A DNA stretch of 9,857 nt from Saprospiraceae bacterium (GTDB taxonomy: Bacteria; Bacteroidota; Bacteroidia; Chitinophagales; Saprospiraceae): NCBI GenBank assembly GCA_020630355.1, contig JAHDBO010000056.1:1-9857 (forward strand), given 5' to 3'. How positions within the stretch are numbered: position 1 is the first letter of the stretch; every line of letters begins with the position of its first letter. The notes beneath the pieces were generated by a model. It ran no database searches. It was not told the origin of the DNA and saw nothing but the letters and a program-made list of their open reading frames with translations. Both the position numbers and the translations under genes were made by a program. Positions 1-7,575 of the stretch are shown here, in pieces.

Positions 1-84
1 TCGTCTTTAATTCCAAATTTCTTTATATCTTTAGCCCTCGTGAAAATCGAAGGGTTGCCCTCCCTTTGTATATAAAGAGATTTT

Positions 85-453
85 ATGAAAGTCCTAATCT
101 GCGAAGACGAAGAAATTATGCTCACCGCTCTTGAATTCCGCCTAAGGAGACAAGGGCTTGAGGTCGTTAAGGCAGAGAATGGAAAGCAAGCCATTGAAAA
201 AATCCAATCGGAAAAACCAACTTTGGTCATCGCCGATGTGATGATGCCTTATGTCACTGGTTTAGAACTCATTCAACATATTCGAGAAGACTTAAAAAGC
301 TCCATGCCCATCATTATCATTTCTGCATTGGAACAAGATGAGATTGTACTAGAGGCGTTCAAGCTAGGCGCTACCGATTTCATCACGAAGCCATTTCGCC
401 CCAATGAGCTTATCTTGCGCATCAAGCGCATCATCCAAGAAATGGAAAATTAA
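85..453 (+). CDS. Single-domain response regulator (CheY-like receiver protein)
   Basis: This 122-residue protein is a complete receiver (REC) domain with no output domain attached. Visible REC signatures are the acidic cluster E7-D8-E9 after the first beta strand, the phosphoacceptor aspartate D51 (in IADVMMP, residues 49-55), the conserved S80 after IIII, and K102 in the TKPF motif (101-104). All residues needed for Mg2+ binding and aspartyl phosphorylation are present, so it should be phosphorylatable by a histidine kinase. No kinase is visible in the window. By family knowledge such proteins act by protein-protein contact in phosphorelays, motility or control of other enzymes, not by binding DNA. 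The ATG at 85 gives the usual MKVLICED start; AAAGAGA at 74-80 is at most a weak ribosome site. Its stop overlaps that of the convergent glycosyltransferase gene. A role in regulating the neighbouring polysaccharide genes is only an inference from proximity. Confidence 0.93.
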   Translation: MKVLICEDEEIMLTALEFRLRRQGLEVVKAENGKQAIEKIQSEKPTLVIADVMMPYVTGLELIQHIREDLKSSMPIIIISALEQDEIVLEAFKLGATDFITKPFRPNELILRIKRIIQEMEN

Positions 454-1574
454 GCAGAAGCTTCCCTTAAAACTCGATAAGCTTTCTCAGACGATTCTTC
501 CCAATCAAATCGTTGTTTTTCCACTATCCCCTGCTCTATCAGTTTTTTTCTTAGACTTTCGTCAAAAAAAATCAATTCCATTGCTTTAGCAATATCTTGA
601 ACATCCACTGGATTCACTTTTATGGCCGCTTGCCCTGCCACCTCAGGCATCGCACTACAATTGGAAGTAATAATAGGCACTCCGCTATGCATTGCTTCTA
701 CCAGAGGCATTCCAAACCCCTCAAATAAAGAAACGTAAACCAAGCCCTGCGCTGCGCCCAATATCAGAGGCAGTTCTTCTTCAGATACATAAGGTAAATG
801 CACGACCGAATCTTCCAGACCAAGTTCTGTTTGAAGTTGCTCTATCGACAAAGCTTTCCATGCTAGCTTTCCTACCAGCAGCAATTTTACTTCTTGATTT
901 GTTTCTTTTTTAAAAGAAGCAAAAGCCCGTATCAAACGTTCTATATTTTTTCTAGGGTGAATGGAGCCGACATAGATAAAATATGGAATACCCCCTGTCA
1001 TTTTATTCAAAGTCAACCGTTTTTCTTCAGCTTGAAGTCGTCGGAAAACCTTTCGACAAGCATTGTAAGTCACTCTAATCTTCGAAGCATCAAAATCATA
1101 TCTGGACACTATATCTTGCTTTGTCGCTTCTGATACGGTGAGTATTCGTTGCGCTTTCCTAACAAACTTAGGGATAAAGTAATCGTAATACTGCCTGTGC
1201 CAAAAAGGGATATGTGCCGGGAACGCCTGATGTGCTAAGTCATGAATCACAGGCACACATGGCACATTGGCACTCAAAGGCAAAAAACCATCGGGCGAGA
1301 AAAAAACATCAGGCTTTAACTGTTTGAGCTTTGGTGCAAGGCCCCATTCCAACCAAGCATAAAACAAAAAAGGATGCCGTGCTGGTGGCATGCAATGAAT
1401 GCCTTTCACGTTATCAGCATAGATAAATTTACCATCAAAAGGGCGGTCAAAAAAGAAATAAAATTCATCTTCGGGATGGTTTTTCACCATACGGCTCAAG
1501 ATTTCATGGGTGTACCATCCAACTCCTTCTTGTTGGCGATTGGTCAAAAAACGGGTATTTACAGCTATCTTCAT
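450..1574 (-). CDS. GT4-family glycosyltransferase (GT-B fold, group 1)
   Basis: This 374-residue cytoplasmic or membrane-associated enzyme is predicted to transfer a sugar from a nucleotide-sugar donor to a growing lipid-linked glycan. The N-terminal acceptor half shows the GVGWY glycine loop (17-21), the strand-turn VIHDLAHQAFP (109-119), and VSEATKQDI (147-155). The C-terminal donor half begins with YVGSIHPRKN (201-210), typical of family 4. It carries the E-x7-E element in EGFGMPLVE (E285 and E293), which binds the donor sugar nucleotide. GVPIITSNCSAMPEVAG (298-314) is the usual continuation. Length and domain order are normal for mannosyl- or rhamnosyltransferase-like GT4 enzymes; donor and acceptor cannot be read from sequence. 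The ATG at 1574 gives the standard MKIAVNTRF start. It is transcribed away from the flippase gene, with 29 bases between them, and fits the adjacent surface-polysaccharide genes. Confidence 0.93.
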   Translation of the reverse strand: MKIAVNTRFLTNRQQEGVGWYTHEILSRMVKNHPEDEFYFFFDRPFDGKFIYADNVKGIHCMPPARHPFLFYAWLEWGLAPKLKQLKPDVFFSPDGFLPLSANVPCVPVIHDLAHQAFPAHIPFWHRQYYDYFIPKFVRKAQRILTVSEATKQDIVSRYDFDASKIRVTYNACRKVFRRLQAEEKRLTLNKMTGGIPYFIYVGSIHPRKNIERLIRAFASFKKETNQEVKLLLVGKLAWKALSIEQLQTELGLEDSVVHLPYVSEEELPLILGAAQGLVYVSLFEGFGMPLVEAMHSGVPIITSNCSAMPEVAGQAAIKVNPVDVQDIAKAMELIFFDESLRKKLIEQGIVEKQRFDWEESSEKAYRVLREASA

Positions 1575-1603
1575 ATCTTAGAACGGAGACCAACAGTCAG
1601 TTG

Positions 1604-3043
1604 ATGAAATTAAAATCCTTTTACGCCAATTTAGCATTTTTAATACTTGCGAACCTACTCGTCAAGCCCTTTTATATTTTTGGGATTGACAGGACGGTTC
1701 AGCTGCGTGTTGGAGAGGGTGAATATGGTCTCTATTTTGCCTTGTACAATTTCTCAGTATTGTTCTACATCTTCTTGGATTTGGGTTTGACCCAATATAA
1801 TACTAGAACGGTTTCTCAACATCCCGACCAACTTCCAAAAAACTTCTTCAACTTCATCATTGCCAAATCGTTGCTTGGTTTTGCTTATCTGTTCATTGTC
1901 GTACTAGCAGCTACTTTCAATGGTTATGGTCCGAAGGCTTTTGATTGGCTTTTGTATCTAATTATGAATCAGATTTTAATTTCTTTCATTTTCTTCTGTA
2001 GGTCTAGTATTGCGGCCCTCCAAAAATTTCGATTAGATGCTTTTCTCTCCGTCTTGGACAGGGTTCTAGTTATAGGGATTTGTGCCTTTCTTTTATGGGG
2101 TTTAGATGATTTTGATTTCAATATCAGCCACTTTCTAAAAGCACAAACCGCAGCTTATACCCTAGCGGCTATCATTAGTTTTATTAGTCTTTCGACAAGC
2201 ATAAAAAATCCAGTTTTATCCATCAACTTCAAAGCTATACAGTACATCTTTAAGCAGAGCTTACCCTTCGCCATACTCATTTTCCTCACCATCATTTTCA
2301 CTCGTATAGATGCGGTCATGCTGGAAAGAATCCTAAAAGATGGCGCAAAAGAGACAGACATTTATGCCGCTGGATTTCGTTTATTGGATGCCCTCAATAT
2401 TGTGGGTTTGTTATTTGCCACTTTATTGTTCCCCATTTTTTCAAAATTGATACAGAAAAAAAAATCCGTCACCCCCCTAGCAAACAGTAGTTTCATGACG
2501 ATTTTTTTTCTTTCTTCTAGTGCTGCCATACTTTTTTATACTTTTAGAAATGACGTGACCCAACTACTATATGGCACTAAATTCGAACTCATTTATACCG
2601 CTAATATCCTAGGTGTTTTGCTACTTTCTTTTGTCCCAATTGCCTCCAATTATGTTTTCAACACACTACTCAATGCAAGCAACCACCTCAAACCCTTGAT
2701 ATACTTGGCATTGTTTGGCGTGTTCCTCAACATCCTGCTCAATTTATATTTTATACCCGTCCAGAAAGCTTACGGAGCGGCTCTCGCTACCGTTATCACA
2801 CAATACATTATCGGTATAGGGCATATTTTTCTTGCTATCTATTTTATGAAAATAACATTTAAAAAAAAGGACTTATTCAAAAAAACAACACTAATAGCAC
2901 TAGGGAGTTTTTGTACTTTATTGTTGAAAAACAACATTCAAAACTGGTTGATTGCTTTTTTTGTAAGCGGATGCTTATTGATAATACTAGGATGGGCATT
3001 AAAACTGTTAAGACCTGATGTATTTTTGCAAAAAGACAATTAA
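1604..3043 (+). CDS. Wzx-like polysaccharide flippase (MATE/MVF-type membrane protein)
   Basis: This 479-residue integral membrane protein has roughly 12-14 hydrophobic segments spread over its whole length. The pattern is that of the oligosaccharide flippases (Wzx / polysaccharide biosynthesis protein family). Recognisable Bacteroidota-type stretches are KPFYIFGIDRTVQ and EYGLYFALYNF near the N terminus, FRLLDALNIVGLLFATLLFP in the middle, and AYGAALATVITQ in the C-terminal half. The family moves undecaprenyl-linked sugar units across the inner membrane. I place the start at ATG 1604; an in-frame TTG at 1601 would add one residue and is less likely. GGAG at 1585-1588 is a rather distant ribosome-site candidate. 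It leads a (+) cluster with the Wzz-like gene 51 bases downstream. The gene contains unusually long homopolymer runs: A9 at 2456-2464, T8 at 2502-2509 and A8 at 2861-2868. The glycan carried is unknown. Confidence 0.9.
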   Translation: MKLKSFYANLAFLILANLLVKPFYIFGIDRTVQLRVGEGEYGLYFALYNFSVLFYIFLDLGLTQYNTRTVSQHPDQLPKNFFNFIIAKSLLGFAYLFIVVLAATFNGYGPKAFDWLLYLIMNQILISFIFFCRSSIAALQKFRLDAFLSVLDRVLVIGICAFLLWGLDDFDFNISHFLKAQTAAYTLAAIISFISLSTSIKNPVLSINFKAIQYIFKQSLPFAILIFLTIIFTRIDAVMLERILKDGAKETDIYAAGFRLLDALNIVGLLFATLLFPIFSKLIQKKKSVTPLANSSFMTIFFLSSSAAILFYTFRNDVTQLLYGTKFELIYTANILGVLLLSFVPIASNYVFNTLLNASNHLKPLIYLALFGVFLNILLNLYFIPVQKAYGAALATVITQYIIGIGHIFLAIYFMKITFKKKDLFKKTTLIALGSFCTLLLKNNIQNWLIAFFVSGCLLIILGWALKLLRPDVFLQKDN

Positions 3044-3081
3044 CTACAGTTATTTACAAGGACACCCTCCATTACTTTTTC

Positions 3082-3089
3082 TACTTTTG
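3082..3089 (+). promoter_or_regulatory. Candidate Bacteroidota -7 promoter element before the Wzz-like gene
   Basis: TACTTTTG matches the Bacteroidota -7 consensus TAnnTTTG exactly. It ends five bases before the ATG at 3095. If used, transcription would start at or within a few bases of the start codon, giving a leaderless or near-leaderless mRNA. No convincing TTTG/TTG -33 element sits 19-21 bases upstream; the nearest T-run (TTTAC, starting at 3053) is too far away. The call therefore rests on one short motif in AT-rich DNA. The gene may instead be read through from the flippase. Confidence 0.3.
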
Positions 3090-3094
3090 CAACT

Positions 3095-4081
3095 ATGGAA
3101 CAAGCAGCTAACAAAGATAACCTACTAGATATTGTACAAACACTCTTCAAATGGAAAAGACCGATTATCTGGCTCTGTTTAGCAACAGCCATATTAACGG
3201 TAATCATCACTTTATTGATGCCCAATTATTATAAAAGCCAGACGCTTTTCTACCCTGCCAACCCATCACTCAATGCCCCCAATGTCATTTTTGGAACTTC
3301 CTCCAGGGACTTGAGTTTCTATGGAGACGACGAGGATATAGACCGTCTATTGTCGATTGCCCAATCGAAAGAACTCATCGACCAGATGGTCGAGGATTTT
3401 GATTTAATGACGATTTACGACATCAATCCAGATGACATTAAAGCCCCTCATAAAGTTGTGCTCCAATTTTTCAAAAGATACAATGTCATTAAAAATGAAC
3501 GAGGTGCTATCGAGCTTAGTGTTGAAGACAAAAACCCTCAACGTGCCGCTGACATGGCAAATGCCGCTCGCAACAAAATCGACGCTATCGCCCAGAAACT
3601 TAATGCCAATACCCAGAAAAAAATACTCGAAACATTCGATAATAGTGTCCAAATCAAGCAAGATAAAATCAAAACTTTAAGTGATAGTTTGAGTCGAGTC
3701 AGACAGCAATATGGTGTCTATTTAGATATGTCTTCCGACAATGGTTCCAGTATCATCAATGTAAAAACAGGAAAGAGTATAGAACAGTTTAACCAAGGCT
3801 TGGCTTATGTTCAAGTATTGACACAAATCCTAAATAAGGAAAGCGAGGCTCTAGCAAAAGACATGCAGCGATTCGAGAAGTTAAAAACAGCTTTTAATTC
3901 AGGGATTTCTGCCGTCCATATACAAGACATAGCCACTAGACCTGTCGTTAAATCAGCCCCTCGACGCTCACTCATTGTCATTAGTGCTGTTTTAATTGCC
4001 TTTTTGCTTGCCAGCCTCCTTGCTTTGTTGCTAGAGCAGTACAAAGAAGTCAACTGGAGAGAAATAGTCAATCCAAAATAG
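3095..4081 (+). CDS. Wzz-like chain-length determinant (polysaccharide co-polymerase)
   Basis: This 328-residue inner-membrane protein has the classic Wzz layout. A short cytoplasmic N terminus (LLDIVQTLFKWKRPI, 10-24) leads into a first transmembrane helix at about 24-42. A large periplasmic domain follows, with coiled-coil-like helices around 145-265, and then a second transmembrane helix at about 292-314. The proline-rich lead-in ARPV-type motif appears as TRPVVKSAPRRS (281-292), just before the second helix. YYKSQTLFYP (45-54) after the first helix is also typical. There is no Walker A motif or tyrosine-kinase domain, so this is the Wzz form and not a Wzc-type kinase fusion. By family knowledge it sets the chain length of the polymer made by Wzy. 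It lies 51 bases after the flippase and its TAG stop directly abuts the ATG of the polymerase-like gene, which suggests translational coupling. Confidence 0.9.
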   Translation: MEQAANKDNLLDIVQTLFKWKRPIIWLCLATAILTVIITLLMPNYYKSQTLFYPANPSLNAPNVIFGTSSRDLSFYGDDEDIDRLLSIAQSKELIDQMVEDFDLMTIYDINPDDIKAPHKVVLQFFKRYNVIKNERGAIELSVEDKNPQRAADMANAARNKIDAIAQKLNANTQKKILETFDNSVQIKQDKIKTLSDSLSRVRQQYGVYLDMSSDNGSSIINVKTGKSIEQFNQGLAYVQVLTQILNKESEALAKDMQRFEKLKTAFNSGISAVHIQDIATRPVVKSAPRRSLIVISAVLIAFLLASLLALLLEQYKEVNWREIVNPK

Positions 4082-5530
4082 ATGCGTACGCTCATCCAAA
4101 AATTGGGTTTTCATCACTCTATCAGCCTGACCAATCGCTGGCTGTTCGCTGTATTCGGTATGCTGCTCTTAGCTACAATAGGCTCTGCCATCATTTTGGA
4201 GGAGCCTCTTTTACTAGCAGTTCCATTGTCCGTGCTTTTTGTTGTTTTCACACTTTTGGACACCAAGGGGACTTATTTTTTACTCTTGGCAAGTATCCCC
4301 ATCTCGATAGAATACAGCTTCCCCAACGGGCTTGGCACCGACTTACCAGCAGAACCAATAACGGCTGGTTTCTTGTTTATTTTCATTTTCAAATGGGCCA
4401 AGAACAGACGTTTTCTGCCTGCCTCCGTTTGGAGAAACCCTATCACTATCCTTTTGTTAGTTCATCTTTTTTGGATTTTCATCAGTACACTTAATGCTAG
4501 TTATCCTGTCGTAGCTTTCAAATATTTTCTGGCAAAAATCTGGTATATCGTAGGCTATTACTTTCTAGCTCTATATTTTTTGAAAGAAAAACGTGATTTC
4601 ACTCGTTTTTTTCATGCTATTTTCTGGATACTTGCTCTGCTCACCGTCGTTGTTGTGCTTCGGCATGCTGCTTTTGATTTTTCTTTTGCAAAAATCAACC
4701 ATGTCGTTGCCCCTATATTCAGAAACCATGTCAGCTATGCTTCTTTACTCGTTCTTTTCCTGCCTTTCCTTTATTTCATTCCCCAAGTAAAAGGATTTAA
4801 ATCTCCATTGCCTTTTTGGCATTTAGGAGCTATCGCTTTTTTTCTCGTAGCCATCTATTTGTCCTATACTCGTGCCGCCTATGTTGCTGTCGCATTGATG
4901 GTTATTTCTTATTTTATAATCAAATGGCGTTTGATTCGCTATTGCACCTTGGGAGCAGGGATTATAGCGATACTAGCAATTGGTCAAATAATAGATAACA
5001 ATAAATACCTCGATTACGCACCGAATTTTGAGCGTACCATTACCCACGAGCAGTTTGACAACCTGCTCTCTGCAACGGCCAAAGGGGAAGATATTTCCAC
5101 GATGGAGCGGGTTTATCGCTGGGTGGCAGGCTACCACATGATACAAGAACGCCCTGTATTTGGTTTCGGACCTGGTAACTTTTACAACTGCTACCGTGGC
5201 TATACAGTGACCTCTTTTCAAACTTATGTTAGCGACAACCCCGAGAAGTCAGGGATTCATTCTTATTATCTGATGACTTTCGTCGAACAGGGCCTGATAG
5301 GTTTGTTGATTTTTTTAGGTCTTTGTATCCTTATTTTAGTAAAAGGAGAACAAATATATCATCGTTGTACAGACCCAGATTACAAAAAAATAGCGATGGC
5401 AGCACTTTTGTCCACCATCGCCATTCTAGCAATTCTTATCATCAATGATATGGTCGAAGCCATTAAAGTTGGCGCTTTCTTCTTTATTAATATGGCAATA
5501 TTGGTCAGGTTGGACCACAAGGAATATTAG
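4082..5530 (+). CDS. O-antigen polymerase/ligase family protein (Wzy/WaaL-like)
   Basis: This 482-residue polytopic membrane protein has about 12-14 hydrophobic segments interrupted by one large periplasmic loop (about 304-395). The layout is that of the O-antigen ligase/polymerase superfamily. The characteristic LSYTRAAYVAV motif is at 260-270. The loop holds ERVYRWVAGYHMIQERP (342-358), GFGPGNF (361-367) and GIHSYYL (391-397), with E402 a few residues further on. The histidine-centred HSxxL element and the arginines are the expected functional residues. Family members either join repeat units (Wzy) or transfer a finished glycan to an acceptor (WaaL, or PglL-like protein glycosylation). Sequence alone cannot separate these. 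The Wzz-like gene directly upstream, with zero bases between stop and start, favours polymerase. No obvious Shine-Dalgarno site is close to the ATG at 4082, which fits coupled translation. Confidence 0.88.
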   Translation: MRTLIQKLGFHHSISLTNRWLFAVFGMLLLATIGSAIILEEPLLLAVPLSVLFVVFTLLDTKGTYFLLLASIPISIEYSFPNGLGTDLPAEPITAGFLFIFIFKWAKNRRFLPASVWRNPITILLLVHLFWIFISTLNASYPVVAFKYFLAKIWYIVGYYFLALYFLKEKRDFTRFFHAIFWILALLTVVVVLRHAAFDFSFAKINHVVAPIFRNHVSYASLLVLFLPFLYFIPQVKGFKSPLPFWHLGAIAFFLVAIYLSYTRAAYVAVALMVISYFIIKWRLIRYCTLGAGIIAILAIGQIIDNNKYLDYAPNFERTITHEQFDNLLSATAKGEDISTMERVYRWVAGYHMIQERPVFGFGPGNFYNCYRGYTVTSFQTYVSDNPEKSGIHSYYLMTFVEQGLIGLLIFLGLCILILVKGEQIYHRCTDPDYKKIAMAALLSTIAILAILIINDMVEAIKVGAFFFINMAILVRLDHKEY

Positions 5531-5623
5531 CCTTTAGATATTGAACGGATAATCGCTGTATTTATGATTTTTCAATCTCAATAAAAGCCTATACCCTATC
5601 AATCGTACGCCCAAAGAAATCCC
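5531..5623. other. Convergent intergenic gap
   Basis: This 93-base stretch separates the ends of the polymerase-like gene (+) and ftcD (-). I see no stable inverted repeat followed by a T-run on either strand, so no intrinsic terminator can be called. It holds no plausible gene. Confidence 0.6.
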
Positions 5624-7309
5624 CTACAACTTCCCTTCAACCACTTTCAAAACCTTTTTCTCTTTTTTGTCTGCTTTTTTGACCATTTTTTCGGCTTTCG
5701 CCAAAATATTAGCGACGTATTTTTCATCTTTCAAATCAGCAGTATTAATCTTGACGTTGAGATAAGCGCCCCGTACCGCCGCACGGGCACACAAAGCACC
5801 GACCCCTGCATCTGAAATGGAGTTTGGGTTACCAATTGCTGCCATTGCCTCGATGACTTCGAAAGATTCCAAGCTGCGCTCCATGATTTGAAAAGGCACC
5901 TCTATTGCATTTTTTGTTGCTTGTTCGATAGCAGCCGCTCGAGCAGCTTTTTCTTCTTCGCTGCCTTTTGGCAAACGAAATGCAGCAATAATACCATTGA
6001 AAGCCTTGGTGTCTTCATCTACCAAACGCAGTAGGGCATCCTTGACCTGTTGCCCTTTTTCTGCCCACTGAGAAAACTCTTCCCAACGGGCATCCCAACC
6101 TCGTTTGTGCGCAGAAAGATTGGCGACCATCGTCGCTAAAGAAGCCCCCAGCGCGCCCACATAGGCCGAAATCGAACCACCACCAGGCGCAGGGCTTTCG
6201 GATGCCGTCTCATCTGCAAAAGCACGTAAATCCATCCCTAAGAGGGGCTCGTCGTTTAGGCTTTTAAGTTTATATTCTATGATTTTTTGAGCAGGGTCAA
6301 AAGGACTCAATTCATCCAAACCCAAAGATTTAATCGCAATCTTTATCAACTCGGATTCTGACACCCCTGTGGAACGCTGCTGCTTTTCTAGGAAATATCG
6401 CCCTGTTTCTAGCATTACCCTCAAAGGCACTAAGCCTACCAATTCCGAGCCCGTCACTCGCAAACCTCGTCGGTTAGCAGATTTTCGACACTCCTCAAAG
6501 GCTTTATGCAATGGCGTGACGTTGATGTCGGTCAAGTTCATCGAAATCTGTGCAATTCCATATTCTTCGATGTACCATCCGATTCCCTTTACTGCTTTGC
6601 ACGCACCTGGTTCACGTAGAGCATTTCCTTCTTTATCTCGTACAACAGAACCTGTTATCGGGTCGCCCTTGCGTTTAACACGCCCTTGCTCCCGTACATC
6701 AAATGCCACAGAGTTGGCCCGACGCACAGAGGTCGTGTTCAGGTTCACATTATAAGCGACCAAAAAATCCCTAGCACCAATTGCAGTCGCACCAGCCTGG
6801 GCATTGAATTGAGCAGGGCCATAGTCTGGTCGCCAATTGGCATCCTGCAATTTTTGAGGCAGGCCTTCGTATTCACCTGCTCTAATCGTCGCAAGATTCC
6901 GTCGTTCGGGTCGTGTTGCTGCCGACTCATACATATAAAAAGGAATAGACAATCGTTCACCAGCCATTTTCCCTAATTTGTGTGCCCATTCTACGGTCTC
7001 CTCCATCGTAATATCCGCAATCGGAATCAATGGACAAACATCCGTTGCGCCCATCCTTGGGTGCTCTCCTTTTTGCTTGCTCATATCAATCAGTTCCGCT
7101 GCTTTTTCAATCGCTAGATAAGCGGCCTGAATCACTGGCTCTGGTTCGCCCACAAAGGTAACAACGGTCCGATTGGTCGCCTTGCCAGGGTCAACATCGA
7201 GTAATTTCACCCCTTCTACGCTTTCAATAGCATCCGTTATTTGCTTAATGATGCCCATATCTCGTCCCTCGCTAAAGTTAGGAACACATTCTATCAATTG
7301 CTTTGCCAT
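5624..7309 (-). CDS. ftcD: Bifunctional glutamate formimidoyltransferase / formimidoyl-THF cyclodeaminase
   Basis: This 561-residue cytosolic enzyme ends histidine degradation. It transfers the formimino group from N-formimino-L-glutamate to tetrahydrofolate, then releases ammonia to give 5,10-methenyl-THF. The transferase comes first: IECVPNFSEGRD (6-17) is its hallmark start, and GEHPRMGATDVCPLIP (81-96) contains H83, matching the catalytic histidine known near position 82 in the mammalian enzyme. The second transferase subdomain runs from about 180 to 325. The cyclodeaminase follows from about 355, with ESPAPGGGSISAYVGALGAS (371-390) and DEDTKAFNGI (431-440), the region of its proposed catalytic aspartate. 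Length is close to the fused animal enzyme (about 541 residues); the excess is mostly a lysine-rich tail (533-555). No hutH, hutU or hutI is present. The ATG at 7309 gives the expected MAKQLIECVPN start. Both active sites appear intact. Confidence 0.96.
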   Translation of the reverse strand: MAKQLIECVPNFSEGRDMGIIKQITDAIESVEGVKLLDVDPGKATNRTVVTFVGEPEPVIQAAYLAIEKAAELIDMSKQKGEHPRMGATDVCPLIPIADITMEETVEWAHKLGKMAGERLSIPFYMYESAATRPERRNLATIRAGEYEGLPQKLQDANWRPDYGPAQFNAQAGATAIGARDFLVAYNVNLNTTSVRRANSVAFDVREQGRVKRKGDPITGSVVRDKEGNALREPGACKAVKGIGWYIEEYGIAQISMNLTDINVTPLHKAFEECRKSANRRGLRVTGSELVGLVPLRVMLETGRYFLEKQQRSTGVSESELIKIAIKSLGLDELSPFDPAQKIIEYKLKSLNDEPLLGMDLRAFADETASESPAPGGGSISAYVGALGASLATMVANLSAHKRGWDARWEEFSQWAEKGQQVKDALLRLVDEDTKAFNGIIAAFRLPKGSEEEKAARAAAIEQATKNAIEVPFQIMERSLESFEVIEAMAAIGNPNSISDAGVGALCARAAVRGAYLNVKINTADLKDEKYVANILAKAEKMVKKADKKEKKVLKVVEGKL

Positions 7310-7342
7310 TATTGTTTGTTGTTTAGTACTAGAAACATACTT

Positions 7343-7552
7343 TTAAGATGCTTCTTCTATTGATAAACGAAAGTAGCAGTTTTTCAAAAAAAAATCCTTT
7401 TCCTTCTGAAAATAGGTAACGATATATTCTAAATTTTTATAAATCAAAACCATTTTTTCACAATAAGAATCAATATATCCTCGTTGGTATAGTACCTTAT
7501 TTGACAATTCTTTACACACACTTTTATAACACCTCTCGTTTTTTAGAAGCAT
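7343..7552 (-). CDS. Doubtful small ORF in AT-rich gap
   Basis: An ORF reads from ATG 7552 (69 residues), or from GTG 7561 (72 residues), to a stop at 7343. It encodes a lysine-, tyrosine- and cysteine-containing peptide (four Cys) with no signal peptide, transmembrane helix or motif I recognise. The start codons sit inside the inverted repeat at 7547-7575, which would hide the start in a hairpin. No ribosome site is visible. The strand is the same as ftcD and the protease. The base composition is more AT-rich than its neighbours, and an open frame of this length is not surprising in such DNA. It is not a frameshifted continuation of the protease. I consider it more likely non-coding. Confidence 0.15.
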   Translation of the reverse strand: MLLKNERCYKSVCKELSNKVLYQRGYIDSYCEKMVLIYKNLEYIVTYFQKEKDFFLKNCYFRLSIEEAS

Positions 7553-7575
7553 GCTGGTCACACCTCAGCATGCTT
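7547..7575 (-). terminator. Strong dyad at the end of the protease gene (candidate terminator)
   Basis: AAGCATGCTG (7547-7556) and CAGCATGCTT (7566-7575) are perfect 10-base inverted repeats with a 9-base loop. The right arm touches the last base of the protease stop codon (7575-7577), the usual place for a transcription terminator on the (-) strand. After the stem the (-) strand reads CTAAAAAACG, with no U-run, so it is not a canonical intrinsic terminator. It could act as a 3'-end stabilising hairpin. Each arm also contains the self-palindrome AGCATGCT, so a protein-binding double operator is an alternative. Confidence 0.4.

Noticed and set aside
1050..2202. The 14-base string CTTTCGACAAGCAT occurring in both the glycosyltransferase and flippase genes.
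   Set aside because: One 14-base match within 10 kb is within reach of chance. The two copies lie in unrelated coding contexts with no flanking similarity.
1511..6580. TGTACCATCC occurring in both the glycosyltransferase gene and ftcD.
   Set aside because: On the coding strand each copy encodes Gly-Trp-Tyr in an otherwise unrelated protein, so it is a codon coincidence and not a site.
6369..6976. Long (+) strand open frames of up to 128 codons opposite ftcD.
   Set aside because: They lie wholly inside the very well supported ftcD gene. They show no motif, and they are explained by its codon pattern.
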